A stretch of DNA of 64,000 bases from Halotia branconii CENA392 (lineage in GTDB: Bacteria; Cyanobacteriota; Cyanobacteriia; Cyanobacteriales; Nostocaceae), in assembly GCF_029953635.1 (NCBI RefSeq), contig NZ_CP124543.1, positions 2,521,455 to 2,585,454 of the forward strand, given 5' to 3'. The position numbers were made by a program, and so were the translations under genes. The notes under the pieces were generated by a model. That model had not been told where the DNA came from and did no database searches. It saw nothing but the letters and a program-made list of their open reading frames with translations. Below are positions 8,138-18,265 of this stretch, piece by piece; position 1 is the first letter of the stretch; each line of letters starts with the position of its first letter.

Positions 8138-8767
8138 ATGGCTTTAGAAAAAGCTTATATTACTCCAATAAACGGGAGTAGAAAAGGAGAAAATATTGCG
8201 GTTTTATTTAACCCTACAGAGTATTCAACTGAAGTGAGTAATCAGTTTCAACGTACAGCAATACCGGGAACATCAACACCAGTTACTCAGTTTGTTAGTG
8301 GTAATACTGAAACTCTCACAATGGATTTATTTTTCGATTCTTATGAAAGAAGAGAAGATGTGAGAATATACACTAATAACATTACAACATTGCTAGATAT
8401 AGATCCGGTTCTCCATGCTCCACCAGTTTGCGAATTTCATTGGGCATCCCTAAATTTTAAAGCAACTATAGAACAAGTAACACATAAGTTTACGCTATTT
8501 TTAGAGTCAGGATATCCAGTCAGAGCGACTCTTAGTGTTACTTTCAAAGAATATAGAACTTTGAGCGAACAGATACAAGATATACGTAAAGAATCTAGCG
8601 ATCGCACAAAACGCATAACTGTAAAACAAAGCGATTATCTTTGGCACATTGCAAATCAAGAATACGAAAACTCAGGTTTATGGCGTCCCATTGCTAGAGC
8701 TAACAAAATTAGCAATCCGAGAATTTTAGCTGTTGGTAGAGAGCTTGTTATTCCAGTTTTAAAATGA
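8138..8767 (+). CDS. LysM-domain tube/baseplate adaptor (Afp7/gp53-like)
   Basis: This 209-residue protein starts with a CIS-tube-protein-like domain (residues about 1-150: LFNPTEYSTEVSNQF, TLTMDLFFDSYE, CEFHWASLNFKATIEQV, GYPVRATLSVTFKEY). It ends with a LysM module (about 160-209: ITVKQSDYLWHIANQEY, then WRPIARANKISNPRILAVGRELVIP). In Afp/PVC the equivalent protein glues the first tube ring to the spike hub. It is followed after 4 bp by the spike gene, consistent with a baseplate operon segment. Cytoplasmic; no signal peptide. Confidence 0.9.
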   Translation: MALEKAYITPINGSRKGENIAVLFNPTEYSTEVSNQFQRTAIPGTSTPVTQFVSGNTETLTMDLFFDSYERREDVRIYTNNITTLLDIDPVLHAPPVCEFHWASLNFKATIEQVTHKFTLFLESGYPVRATLSVTFKEYRTLSEQIQDIRKESSDRTKRITVKQSDYLWHIANQEYENSGLWRPIARANKISNPRILAVGRELVIPVLK

Positions 8768-8771
8768 TGTT

Positions 8772-9962
8772 ATGGATATTCGTGCATTAGAGGCAAAATA
8801 CGAAAATTTATATGCTCCTGTCTTTCAAATTCTGGTCAATCACAGTGATATTATGACACGTGGTGAAGATAAGACAAAGGAAAGTATAGAAATTTCTAGT
8901 GTCACAATTGACAATACATTGGATGGTGCAGATACTTTTTCATTTATCGTTAATAATGCTTTTGATATTGAAAAGGGAGAACTGCGATCGTTTATCAATC
9001 AAGTCCTGGTTTTTGACGCAGAAGTTGAGATCAGATTGGGATATGGTAGCCAACTTAAAACTCTGATGTTTGGCATATTAACATCAGTTAAGGTGTCTTT
9101 TCCTTCTGGTGGCACTCCTCAAGTTGAAGTAGGTGGTTTCGATATTTCTTATCGAATGATGAAAGAAAAGAAACCGCGCTCTTGGAATGATAAAAAAGAC
9201 AGTGAAGTAGTAAATTTGATTGCTAAGGAATACAAACTAGAAACTTTACCCAATGATGATGACCCATTTCTTAATAAGAAAAGTATAGAAGAAACTGAAC
9301 AAATATATCCACAAATTGTTAAGCAAGAAAAAGAAAGTGACTTTGAATTTTTAAAGCGATTAGCTGAACGGAATTATTACGAATTATTTGTGTTTAGAAA
9401 TACTCTTTATTTCCGCAAGCCTGCTCGTGAATCATCATCAATTGTCACTTTAGAATGGAATAAAAGCTTAGTCAGTTTTTCTCCTGAATTTGACATTGCT
9501 GAACGAGTTTATAAAGTAGATGTTTTAGGACAAGATACTACTCAGCAGAAAGTAAATATTGTTGCCACTGCAACAATAGAAAATGATGAAATATCTCGGA
9601 TATTAGTGAAAGAGCTTTTGGCACGTATATTAGGAGTGAACGTAACAAAGCAACTTATTTCTGAACAAGTAAAACAACCTGTAATATCTGAAGAACACGC
9701 TAAGAATATGGCAAAAGCTATTTTGCTTAAGAAGCATGAAGATGTATTCAAAGGTAGTGGAGAATCAATTGGTATTCCTGACGTGTTGGCAGGTACAAAT
9801 ATTGAACTTAAAGGATTAGGCAGTAAATTCAGTCAGAAATATTACCTTAAAAAAACAAATCACAGTATTAGCAATTCAGGTTATAAAACGACTTTTGATG
9901 TCAACAGAGTACCTGATGAAAAAGAAATTGAACTTAAATCAGAAACTACCAATTTATCATGA
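8772..9962 (+). CDS. gpD/gp27-like hub (late control D) protein of the spike
   Basis: This 396-residue protein is the phage late control gene D family member, equivalent to the N-terminal half of VgrG/Afp8. It forms the hub between tube and spike. Visible features: YAPVFQILVNHSDIM, VTIDNTLDGADTFSFIVNN, EVEIRLGYGSQLKTLMFGIL (about 85-105), the FDISYRMMKEKK segment and ESDFEFLKRLAERNYYELFV (about 193-212), which is typical of gpD proteins. The C-terminus overlaps the next start by 4 bp (ATGA, 9959-9962). The spike is thus encoded by two overlapping genes rather than one fused VgrG. Confidence 0.9.
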   Translation: MDIRALEAKYENLYAPVFQILVNHSDIMTRGEDKTKESIEISSVTIDNTLDGADTFSFIVNNAFDIEKGELRSFINQVLVFDAEVEIRLGYGSQLKTLMFGILTSVKVSFPSGGTPQVEVGGFDISYRMMKEKKPRSWNDKKDSEVVNLIAKEYKLETLPNDDDPFLNKKSIEETEQIYPQIVKQEKESDFEFLKRLAERNYYELFVFRNTLYFRKPARESSSIVTLEWNKSLVSFSPEFDIAERVYKVDVLGQDTTQQKVNIVATATIENDEISRILVKELLARILGVNVTKQLISEQVKQPVISEEHAKNMAKAILLKKHEDVFKGSGESIGIPDVLAGTNIELKGLGSKFSQKYYLKKTNHSISNSGYKTTFDVNRVPDEKEIELKSETTNLS

Positions 9963-10270
9963 ATAATTTATATAATTACTCACTTAAAACTGAAGATAGA
10001 GGTAATGGCGCGCTGATTAAAGGTGTAACCCTCGCAACTGTAACTAATATATCAGAGCTAGGCAAGGGCAGAGTAAAAGTAAAATTTCAATGGAGAAAAT
10101 ATAACCAAACAAATGATGAAATATCGGCACGGATAATTACAAGTGATAAAAACATTTCTCCCTCGATAGAAGTTCACGATGTAGTATTAGTTGCCTTTGA
10201 ACAAGGTGTTTTTGAATATCCATTTATCATTGGTTTTGTTTGGCCCCACCTAAAAGATACAGAAAGTTGA
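9959..10270 (+). CDS. gpV/gp5 OB-fold baseplate spike protein, short form
   Basis: This 103-residue protein contains a single OB-fold of the baseplate assembly protein V family: GVTLATVTNISELGKGRVKVKFQW, a central strand region, then VVLVAFEQGVFEYPFIIGFVW. There is no beta-helical spike or PAAR tip after the OB domain, so it is shorter than canonical gpV/VgrG C-terminal halves. It is translationally coupled to the hub gene. Together they would form the base of the puncturing spike. Where the sharp tip is encoded is unclear. Confidence 0.85.
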   Translation: MNNLYNYSLKTEDRGNGALIKGVTLATVTNISELGKGRVKVKFQWRKYNQTNDEISARIITSDKNISPSIEVHDVVLVAFEQGVFEYPFIIGFVWPHLKDTES

Positions 10271-10297
10271 AATTTTAGATTGTTGATTGAGGTAGCA

Positions 10298-10693
10298 ATG
10301 GCGAAAGAGTTTTTAGGCATAGGTTGGAAATTTCCAGTTAATGTAGATATCCCAAATGGCAAAATATCAATGTCTGAGTATGAAAAAGACATTCAAGAAG
10401 CTATTTGGATAATTCTGGCGACTGCAAAAGGGGAAAGAATTATGCAACCCGATTTTGGTTGTGGTATTCATAATTTTGTGTTCGCAACTTTGAGTATGGC
10501 AACTTTAGAACTTATAAAATTACGTGTAAAAGAAGGCTTAACCCGTTGGGAACCAAGAATTGATGTGAATCAGGTTAAGGTTTCATTGGACAAAAATGAA
10601 ACTGGGAAAATCTGGATTGACATTAATTATCACGTTCGCAAAACAAATACTGAATTTAACTTAGTTTATCCGTTTTATCTCCAAGCAGGATGA
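10298..10693 (+). CDS. gp25-like baseplate wedge protein (GPW/gp25 family)
   Basis: This 131-residue protein has the gp25 signature: GIGWKFPVNVD at the start, then EYEKDIQEAIWIILATAKGERIMQPDFGCGIHNFVF (about 29-64) and a C-terminal VRKTNTEFNLVYPFYL strand. gp25 initiates sheath polymerisation on the baseplate wedge. ATG 10298 is preferred because it follows GAGGTAG; an in-frame TTG at 10280 is less likely. It precedes the two large wedge proteins, the usual eCIS order. Confidence 0.92.
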   Translation: MAKEFLGIGWKFPVNVDIPNGKISMSEYEKDIQEAIWIILATAKGERIMQPDFGCGIHNFVFATLSMATLELIKLRVKEGLTRWEPRIDVNQVKVSLDKNETGKIWIDINYHVRKTNTEFNLVYPFYLQAG

Positions 10694-10753
10694 ATTGTAA
10701 GTTGTTAACAGACGCTTTAGTGTCTTAACAAACTAACTTTTATAGGTAAGAAA

Positions 10754-13561
10754 ATGCCAGCATCGCCAAAAATTGACAATAGAGATTTTGAAACGATTCT
10801 CCAAGAAATTCGGAAGTTAATACCTTTCTACACTCCAGAATGGATAGTCTCTGAACGTAAAGATTCAGGTTTAGCACTAGTTAAAATTTTTGCTCATATG
10901 TTTACAGGTACACTTCACCAACTCAACTTAGTACCTGAGAAAAATTTTATTGCTTTCCTGGATATGCTTGGTGTCAAACTATTACCAGCCGTACAGTCTC
11001 GCGCACCTGTAACGTTTAAACTGAGTGATGGTGCGAGGACAACAGTCTTAATTCCGGCTAAGACTCAAATGACTGCTCAACCAGTAAGAGGAGGTGACTC
11101 TATCGTTTTTGAGACTGAAAGGAATATCGTAGCTACTCCAGCTAAACTAGTTGATGTCTACAGTGTCAATAACAAAGAGGATGATATTTTCCTTGCACCT
11201 CCAAATTTTTTAGCAATAGAAAAACGTACTCCCTTCTCTGCTAGGTTAGTCCAGGATGCACAGCTAAAAGATACAAACTTATTTTTAGACCATACATCAG
11301 AGTTAAAGGTAGGAGATATACTCAAAATCGGAGAAACTCATACATTATCCAGTATTGAATATGTAGAAGTAGATAAAATTTCTGATAATCAAGTTACTAT
11401 TAAAAACAAGCTTAATGCTAAGTATTACACAGATACTTTAGTAAAAAAAGTTTTAGTTTTTGAACTATTTACAGGCATGAATAGACAAGAACATATCCTG
11501 TATTTAGGCCATCAAGAGATTTTTAAGATTACAGCTAGTGTTCAGATAACATTAGAAATAACAGGTTCACAAATAAAACTTTTAGATTCTAATTCTAATT
11601 TAGTTCAATGGGAGTATTGGGGAGGTCAAGAAAATAAACCATTTGAGTGGCATGAATTTGATAGTTGTACCTTTGAGTCTGGTAAGATAATTTTAAACAA
11701 AAAGAATAATGATGAAATTACGGAAATAGAAGTTAACAGTATTAAAAGTCGCTGGATTCGTTGTATTACTGTTAATAAATTACCAGAAAAAAATTTACCA
11801 CTAATCAAAGATATTAAAATAACATCTACAACTTTGACAGCAGGTGAAACAACCACAGAATTATCTCCTGATACGACGGCTCCCGCAGCTAGTACTTTAG
11901 ACTATTGTCTCATTTTTAATAATTTACAATATCAGGATAAAACTAAAGAAAGTAAAACTAGTAAAGATTTCCAGCCCTTTCAACCTCTAAGTGATGATAA
12001 ACATCAAACTCTTTATTTAGGCTTTGATGCGCCTCCTGTAAAAGGCCCAATTAGTATTTTCTTGGCGCTAGAAATACAGGCTTATATTAAGGCAAATATG
12101 CCCCGCATAAGTTGGGAATATTACAGACGGCAAAACGGTAAGGGCGAGTGGGCTAGGCTAGATGTTGCAGATGGAACTAACAACTTAACTCAAAGTGGAA
12201 TAGTTGAGTTTATAGGAGCAGATGATTTTGCTCAGACTCTACGCTTTAGTAAATCGCTTTATTGGATTCGGGCTGTTGATATCAACGATAAATTCAAGTC
12301 GCCAGAGAAAATAGTTGCTAAAGATAATCAGCTAAAAGGCTTTGTTCCTGCTCCTAAAATTAAAGGAATTTATTTAAATACAACATGGGCATCTCAAACA
12401 CAGAGTATTAACAATGAAATTCTTGGTTCTAGCGATGGCAGAGCCGAGCAAACTTTCAAGTTATTTAAATTTCCTGTGATTGCAGAGGAGATTTGGGTAG
12501 ATGAGTTGAGTGCTTTATCTGCGGATGAAAGAAAAGAACTGTTGGGTAAACCCTATGTTAAAGAAGTAAAAGATGGCGAAGATAATACCATAGGATTTTG
12601 GATTAAATGGCAGCCACAAGAAGAACTGTTAGAATCCACTTCTGTTGACCGCCATTATGAAATTGACCGGACTTTTGGGGTGATTAAGTTTGGCAACGGT
12701 ATACAAGGAGCAATCCCGCCAATAGGAGCAGCTAATATTATAGCTAATTATCAATTTGGTGGTGGAGAACGAGGTAATGTTGGCAGCTTTGCAATCAAAA
12801 ATTTAACAAGTTCTATTGCTTATATTGATAGCGTTACTAACCCAGAACCTGCTGAAGGTGGTTCAGATACCGAATTATTAGAAAAGGCTCTAGAGCGTGG
12901 TTCATATATTTTGAAACATCGCAACCGCGCCGTAGCAAAAGAAGATTTTGAACGACTGACCTATCAAGCTTCACCCAGCATTGCACGAGTCAAATGCTTG
13001 CCTAATTTTAATGATGAAAAAAAGAGTCAAGTCGGTTGGGTGAGTGTGATTGTTATTCCCAAGAGCAGCAAAGCAGAACCGCAACCATCATTACAGCTAA
13101 GACAAACAGTAGAGAAATACCTACAAAACCATGCTGCAAATGTTGTCATTTCACCCAAACATCTTCATGTCTGTGGCCCGACTTACCTCAAGATTAACAT
13201 TCAAGCAACGCTGATTGCAGCTGAAGTGGATGCAGTACCTTTTGTAGAGCAGATGGCAACGCAAAAGCTCAAAGCATTTCTGCATCCATTAACTGGTGGT
13301 GACTTTGGTCAAGGCTGGGAATTTGAACGCCTACCTTGTTTGTCTGATTTTTATACTTTGTTGGGTTCCATCCCTGACCTAGATCGTGTTGATTCTTTAT
13401 CTATGACTGTTAAAGATACAGATACTGACCGTATTTGGCAGATAACGCCTGATAGTCCGATCGCTAATAACAAAATTTCCTATGCATTTGCATTAGTTTG
13501 TAACGGCAAACATCAAATTGATGTTAAAGCCAACATCAATTCAAAAGTTATTGTTAGTTAA
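10754..13561 (+). CDS. Baseplate wedge protein 1 (gp6/J-like putative baseplate assembly protein)
   Basis: This 935-residue protein is a large putative baseplate assembly protein (Afp11/gpJ-like). The N-terminus PKIDNRDFETILQEIRKLIPFYTPEW and the C-terminal J-like region (EGGSDTELLEKALERGSYILKHRNRAVAKEDFERL, then KAFLHPLTGGDFGQGWEFERLPCLSDFYTLLGSIPDLDRV) are diagnostic. The middle (about 170-560) contains beta-rich inserts. It has a paralogue immediately downstream with the same ends. The N-terminus carries YTPEWIVSERKDSGLALVKIFAHM where the paralogue has the more canonical TDHNTHDPGITFLELFAW. Confidence 0.9.
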   Translation: MPASPKIDNRDFETILQEIRKLIPFYTPEWIVSERKDSGLALVKIFAHMFTGTLHQLNLVPEKNFIAFLDMLGVKLLPAVQSRAPVTFKLSDGARTTVLIPAKTQMTAQPVRGGDSIVFETERNIVATPAKLVDVYSVNNKEDDIFLAPPNFLAIEKRTPFSARLVQDAQLKDTNLFLDHTSELKVGDILKIGETHTLSSIEYVEVDKISDNQVTIKNKLNAKYYTDTLVKKVLVFELFTGMNRQEHILYLGHQEIFKITASVQITLEITGSQIKLLDSNSNLVQWEYWGGQENKPFEWHEFDSCTFESGKIILNKKNNDEITEIEVNSIKSRWIRCITVNKLPEKNLPLIKDIKITSTTLTAGETTTELSPDTTAPAASTLDYCLIFNNLQYQDKTKESKTSKDFQPFQPLSDDKHQTLYLGFDAPPVKGPISIFLALEIQAYIKANMPRISWEYYRRQNGKGEWARLDVADGTNNLTQSGIVEFIGADDFAQTLRFSKSLYWIRAVDINDKFKSPEKIVAKDNQLKGFVPAPKIKGIYLNTTWASQTQSINNEILGSSDGRAEQTFKLFKFPVIAEEIWVDELSALSADERKELLGKPYVKEVKDGEDNTIGFWIKWQPQEELLESTSVDRHYEIDRTFGVIKFGNGIQGAIPPIGAANIIANYQFGGGERGNVGSFAIKNLTSSIAYIDSVTNPEPAEGGSDTELLEKALERGSYILKHRNRAVAKEDFERLTYQASPSIARVKCLPNFNDEKKSQVGWVSVIVIPKSSKAEPQPSLQLRQTVEKYLQNHAANVVISPKHLHVCGPTYLKINIQATLIAAEVDAVPFVEQMATQKLKAFLHPLTGGDFGQGWEFERLPCLSDFYTLLGSIPDLDRVDSLSMTVKDTDTDRIWQITPDSPIANNKISYAFALVCNGKHQIDVKANINSKVIVS

Positions 13562-13584
13562 CAAACAGTCAGGAAGCAGTAAAA

Positions 13585-16185
13585 ATGACACTACCTTCAC
13601 CCCGATTAGATGATAAAACTTTTGCCCAGTTAATGGAGGATGCGCGGAAATTAATTCCTCGTTATGCCCCTGAATGGACGGATCATAATACTCATGACCC
13701 TGGCATTACTTTTCTAGAGTTGTTTGCTTGGCTGACTGAACTCCAGCGTTATTATCTAGATCAAGTTAGGGATGAGAATTATCTTAAATTTCTCAAACTT
13801 GTTGGCATTCGACTGAAAGATATTGTCTCAGCGACGACTGATGTGAAATTTTCGTTTATCGATAGAGGGGAACTTGTACCGATTTTAATTCCCCAAGGAA
13901 CAAAGTTAACTACTAACGAACAGGTCATATTTGAGACTGATACTTCTTTGCTAATAGTTCCAGATAGTCTACAAAAGGTGATTAGTTCTTGTAAATCAGG
14001 ACGGCAGGACAATAGGGAGGCAAGTAATCGACAAGGGCTTTCGTTTTTTGCTTTTGGTGAAAATGCTGAAGTTGGTAGTTGTCTTTATCTTGGTTTTAAA
14101 TTATATGTATTCGACTGGGATAATATTTTTAGTGTAGGTTTTAACATAGATAGCGAAAGACTTAAGCAGTTTTTAGAGATATATCTGGGATTTAATTGGG
14201 TTAGAAATATAGATAATGAAGCTATTTATAAAAATGATGATGGAACCCAAATTATTCTTATTTATGGCGAGCAACGGCTCACTTTAGAACTTGATGAAAT
14301 TAACAATCAGGTGAAGCTGACTTTTAATGAAGCTGTTATAGATGAGATTTGTTTGATTGTCGTTAACGAAGATAATCGCAGGCGTATATATGGTCAACCT
14401 TTTCCTATAGATAAATCTATTGCTTTAACCTTTAACCTCTTTGAAGGTTATCCTGTTAAGCGAGGTAAATATAAAGAAGAATTTGTAAAAATTATTCCTT
14501 CAGCTACTCTTGCTTGGGAATATTGGGGTAGCGATCGCCTTTGGAAAAAACTTGATGTAAATTGTGATGAAACTCTAAATTTATCTCAGAGTGGTCGGCT
14601 GTGGTTTACAGTACCACAAGATTTGTCTGTGCGTAATCTTTTCCCTTTTACAGAACAACTTTTCTGGTTGCGAGCTGTTGTTAAAGAAGCAGGGTATGAA
14701 CTACCACCCAAGATAAATAACATCTTGTTAAATACGATTTCAGTTACTGAAAAAAATACGTTGAGCGAAGTCACAATTCACTCTAGTCATTATCAAACTA
14801 TTCAATCATTTCCAGCTTCCTATCTGGCACTGATAGGTGAAAATGTTATTCAAGTCAAACAATTTACTTTAACGCTGACGTTATTATTTTTTAACTCACG
14901 CTTAAAACTTCTACAGCCAATTTTCTGGTTAGCAGTTGTCTTATGTTACGAATTCGAGATGCAACATGGATACTGGAAAGATTGGCAAAATTATCGGTTA
15001 GAGAAAAATCAGATTACAGGAACAATAACAGTGACTTTTCGGCGCAAAGTTCCACCGAAAGGGAAGAACAATATCAGACTTATTTCTTATCTAGAACAAT
15101 TCGACGAACAACGCTTCCTTGGTAAAAGCAATGGATTACCCAGTCAAAGTTTTTCACTTAAGCATTTTGCCATAGTTTCAGAAAGTTTTAAGATTCAACT
15201 TAAACAGCAAATTGAAAATGATTACCTCTGGAAGGATTGGATTCAAGTTAAGGACTTTGATGCTTCTAGTCCAGAAGACCCACATTATGTATTAGATGCT
15301 GAAAACGGTAAAATTTATTTTGGTGATGGTATTAATGGCGATATACCCCCAGTTTTAGATGATGACTATAGTATCTGTATAGTTTCTTGCCAAACAAGTG
15401 ATGGTGAAAAAGGTAATGTCGAAGCTAAAACAATTAATCAAATTTTCGATCCTGTTTCTACTTTAGTAAATACAGAATTTATATGTCCTACCAAATTAAC
15501 AGTAGAAAACCAAAGAGCTACCTCTGGGGGTGCGCCGTTAGAAACACTAGAAAAAGCCAAACTACGTGCTAGAAAAAGCTTAAAGCAAATAAACAAAGCT
15601 GTTACTTCTGAAGATTTCGAGTTATTGGCTCTTTCAACTCCCGGACTTCGCATAGCTAGAGTTAAAGCGATCGCTCCTCCAGCGACGGAAGCCAAAAATT
15701 TGGTCAAAGTAGTAGTTATACCTTATAGCGAGACTCCCATACCTGCAAAACCGAGTTCAGGATTTTTGCAAAATGTCTACCAGCATTTAGAACCACATAG
15801 GTTAATTACCACCAAATTGGAAGTTATTCCTCCAAGTTATGTTGAAGTTAAAGTGAAGGCTTTATTGCGAGTTCGTTCGGGATTTAATCCAGATGAAGTT
15901 TGTCAACAGGTCAATCAATCTTTGATTGAGCGATTTTTACATCCCTTGCATGGAGGATTTAATGGTAAAGGTTGGCAGTTTGGACGCGCCGTATATAAAT
16001 CAGAAGTTTATAAAGCTATTGAAGATTTTAATAAAGGTGTAGATTGTGTAAAAACTTTAGATTTGTCTTTTCAAAATACAGATCAAGATACGAATGTAAC
16101 ATTAGATAAACAGGGTAATATTCATATTTCCGTACACACCTTAATTTATTCCAACAAACACGAAATTTATTATGAAAACCAATAA
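13585..16185 (+). CDS. Baseplate wedge protein 2 (gp6/J-like putative baseplate assembly protein)
   Basis: This 866-residue protein belongs to the same family as its upstream neighbour. The N-terminus LDDKTFAQLMEDARKLIPRYAPEW followed by TDHNTHDPGITFLELFAWLTE is the canonical family start. The C-terminus has the J-like core (AKLRARKSLKQINKAVTSEDFELLALSTPGLRIARVKAIAP, then RFLHPLHGGFNGKGWQFGRAVYKSEVYKAIEDFNKGVDCV). eCIS wedges contain hetero-multimers of two such subunits, which fits the tandem pair. The central insert includes an unusual hydrophobic segment (about residues 425-455, LTLTLLFFNSRLKLLQPIFWLAVVLCYEF) that could be a membrane-interacting loop. This is of interest because related cyanobacterial particles are thylakoid-anchored. 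Confidence 0.9.
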   Translation: MTLPSPRLDDKTFAQLMEDARKLIPRYAPEWTDHNTHDPGITFLELFAWLTELQRYYLDQVRDENYLKFLKLVGIRLKDIVSATTDVKFSFIDRGELVPILIPQGTKLTTNEQVIFETDTSLLIVPDSLQKVISSCKSGRQDNREASNRQGLSFFAFGENAEVGSCLYLGFKLYVFDWDNIFSVGFNIDSERLKQFLEIYLGFNWVRNIDNEAIYKNDDGTQIILIYGEQRLTLELDEINNQVKLTFNEAVIDEICLIVVNEDNRRRIYGQPFPIDKSIALTFNLFEGYPVKRGKYKEEFVKIIPSATLAWEYWGSDRLWKKLDVNCDETLNLSQSGRLWFTVPQDLSVRNLFPFTEQLFWLRAVVKEAGYELPPKINNILLNTISVTEKNTLSEVTIHSSHYQTIQSFPASYLALIGENVIQVKQFTLTLTLLFFNSRLKLLQPIFWLAVVLCYEFEMQHGYWKDWQNYRLEKNQITGTITVTFRRKVPPKGKNNIRLISYLEQFDEQRFLGKSNGLPSQSFSLKHFAIVSESFKIQLKQQIENDYLWKDWIQVKDFDASSPEDPHYVLDAENGKIYFGDGINGDIPPVLDDDYSICIVSCQTSDGEKGNVEAKTINQIFDPVSTLVNTEFICPTKLTVENQRATSGGAPLETLEKAKLRARKSLKQINKAVTSEDFELLALSTPGLRIARVKAIAPPATEAKNLVKVVVIPYSETPIPAKPSSGFLQNVYQHLEPHRLITTKLEVIPPSYVEVKVKALLRVRSGFNPDEVCQQVNQSLIERFLHPLHGGFNGKGWQFGRAVYKSEVYKAIEDFNKGVDCVKTLDLSFQNTDQDTNVTLDKQGNIHISVHTLIYSNKHEIYYENQ

Positions 16186-16200
16186 ATTATAAAAATAGCT

Positions 16201-18225
16201 ATGAGTGAGAAAGAATTTCAATTTTTAGTCCTCAATACAAAAGCCGATTGGCAAAAATGCAAACCGGATAATTTGCAAATTTCTGATGAGGGACTGCGGC
16301 TAAAAACTGGTTATCAACTTGTATTTGACCAACAGATTTTCAGCCAACAATCTTTTAGCAATTTGAAAACGGCTGATTTGGCAGTTGATGATTTTGGACA
16401 ACTATATTTACTAGATACAAAACAGCAGCGTATTTGGCTTTTCGATACAGTACAAAATAATTTACAGTTAGTCGCATCTTTGGCAGGTTTATTAGATTTT
16501 CCTACGAAAATTGCTTTTAGTAATTCCACAATTTACGTAGTAAATGAATATCCGGTTACAGAGAATACAATTCAATCTTGCATTTACGCATTTTCTCGAT
16601 TTAACTGGCAGATTAGATGGGTGGTAGAACTTCCAGAAGGTATGAAGGTTATCGATTTAGCAGCTGATACGAAAGATGGGACATTGTATGCTCTTTTAGA
16701 TCGTGGTGGACAGGTTGTTGCTAAATATGCTCCTTCAGGACAACGCATAGAAACAACAAGATTTGCCAGAGGTAACATTATTAAACCAACTGCGATCGCT
16801 CTTGAAAATGATACTGTCTATGTTCTTGATTGTTTAAAAGATTACGAAAAAGTAGTAAGATTTGATGCCAACTCTCATAGTACCTGGATTAATTTTCGCA
16901 GCCTGCGCGAACAGGGCTTGGTTCCAGAAGAAATTGAACCTTCAGGACTAGCTATTGATAGTCAGGGAAGTGTATACGTAGGCGATAAGCGTTCGCTTCC
17001 TCAAGGTGAAGAAGAAGACAGATTCATTTTTCGCTGTTCTCCGTCGGAAGAAACTGTAGAACCCGTTTTTGCTTATCGGGGCGCTGTCAGTAAAATGATC
17101 TACAACCGTACTGACAAACTTTTTATTTTCAATTCTGAAAATAAAGTAGTTAGCGTTTTGCGTCGTCAGCAGCAATTTCTCCGACAGCAGCAAGAATTAC
17201 CTTCGGGTTCCTTTAAAACAGTCTTTGATAGTACTATCCCCAATCAACAATGGCACAAGCTGATTTTAGAACGGGAAATTCCACATAACACCCAAATTAA
17301 AGTTTATTACTCAATTACAGACAATCAGTGGCAGCCAGAAGCATATTTTGCACCTTTGATTAATCCTGAAGATGCCTTAATTCTAGGCGATGAAGAGATT
17401 CCTAGACCTCAAGGGCGATATCTACACTTAAAAGTAGAACTCATTGGTACTGAATATGAAACACCGCTTTTAAAGAGTATTCGAGTAGATTTTCCGCGAC
17501 TGTCTTATCTACGTTACTTACCAGCTATTTATCAAGAGGACGAAAACAGCCGCGATTTTCTCGAACGTTTTCTCTCGCTGTTTGAAACCTTCTTCGGAAA
17601 CTTAGAAGGACAGATAGACCATATTGTTCGTTACTTCGACGCAGACGTTGTGAATGGGGAATTTTTACCCTGGCTATCTACCTGGCTAGCGATCGCTGTT
17701 GATGACAATTGGACAAAAGAGCAATTACGCAACTTGATGAAGAAAGCACCGCAACTTTATCAGCTGCGGGGGACAAGAGAAGGAATTGCAGCAACGGTTG
17801 AATTATTCACAGGCGATCGCCCATTGATTTATGAGTATTTTCAAGTAGAAGACAATAGTACAAATAATCAAACAGCTGAAATTCTACAGCAACTGAGAAA
17901 AAAATACTTTAACGACAACGAACTCTTTCGTTTTTGGGTTTTACTCAGTCCTTTTCAAATCGATAACGAAATAGAGTTACAAAGCATTCAACGTCTTATT
18001 GATGCAGATAAACCTGCTCATACAGAAGCTTCTATAAAAGTATTACAACCTTGGATTGCTTTAGATAATGAGTCTTACTTGGGATTTAATAGCTGTATAT
18101 TTGAACCTTCTTTAAGCTTGGATATGGGATTTACTATTTCACATGAAAATGTTTTAAATGATTCTGAAGAATTTGGACAAATAGAAAGGCGATCGCGATT
18201 AGGTTTAGACACTAAACTAAACTGA
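16201..18225 (+). CDS. Tail-protein-I-like baseplate protein with N-terminal propeller
   Basis: This 674-residue protein combines two parts. Residues about 45-330 carry repeated blades resembling an NHL/SMP-type beta-propeller (DDFGQLYLLDTKQQRIWLFD, KDGTLYALLDRGGQVVAKY, AIDSQGSVYVGDKRS). Residues about 430-560 hold a phage tail protein domain of the TIGR02242 type (LRYLPAIYQEDENSRDFLERFLSLFETFFGNLEGQID, FLPWLSTWLAIAVDDNW, LYQLRGTREGIAATVELFTG). That domain corresponds to gpI/Afp12-side wedge elements. The propeller could mediate binding to a target or membrane (inference). It lies 15 bp after wedge protein 2. Confidence 0.85.
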   Translation: MSEKEFQFLVLNTKADWQKCKPDNLQISDEGLRLKTGYQLVFDQQIFSQQSFSNLKTADLAVDDFGQLYLLDTKQQRIWLFDTVQNNLQLVASLAGLLDFPTKIAFSNSTIYVVNEYPVTENTIQSCIYAFSRFNWQIRWVVELPEGMKVIDLAADTKDGTLYALLDRGGQVVAKYAPSGQRIETTRFARGNIIKPTAIALENDTVYVLDCLKDYEKVVRFDANSHSTWINFRSLREQGLVPEEIEPSGLAIDSQGSVYVGDKRSLPQGEEEDRFIFRCSPSEETVEPVFAYRGAVSKMIYNRTDKLFIFNSENKVVSVLRRQQQFLRQQQELPSGSFKTVFDSTIPNQQWHKLILEREIPHNTQIKVYYSITDNQWQPEAYFAPLINPEDALILGDEEIPRPQGRYLHLKVELIGTEYETPLLKSIRVDFPRLSYLRYLPAIYQEDENSRDFLERFLSLFETFFGNLEGQIDHIVRYFDADVVNGEFLPWLSTWLAIAVDDNWTKEQLRNLMKKAPQLYQLRGTREGIAATVELFTGDRPLIYEYFQVEDNSTNNQTAEILQQLRKKYFNDNELFRFWVLLSPFQIDNEIELQSIQRLIDADKPAHTEASIKVLQPWIALDNESYLGFNSCIFEPSLSLDMGFTISHENVLNDSEEFGQIERRSRLGLDTKLN

Positions 18226-18265
18226 TTAAAAGTCTATAAAATTACAAAGAAAGGAGTTTACAAGT

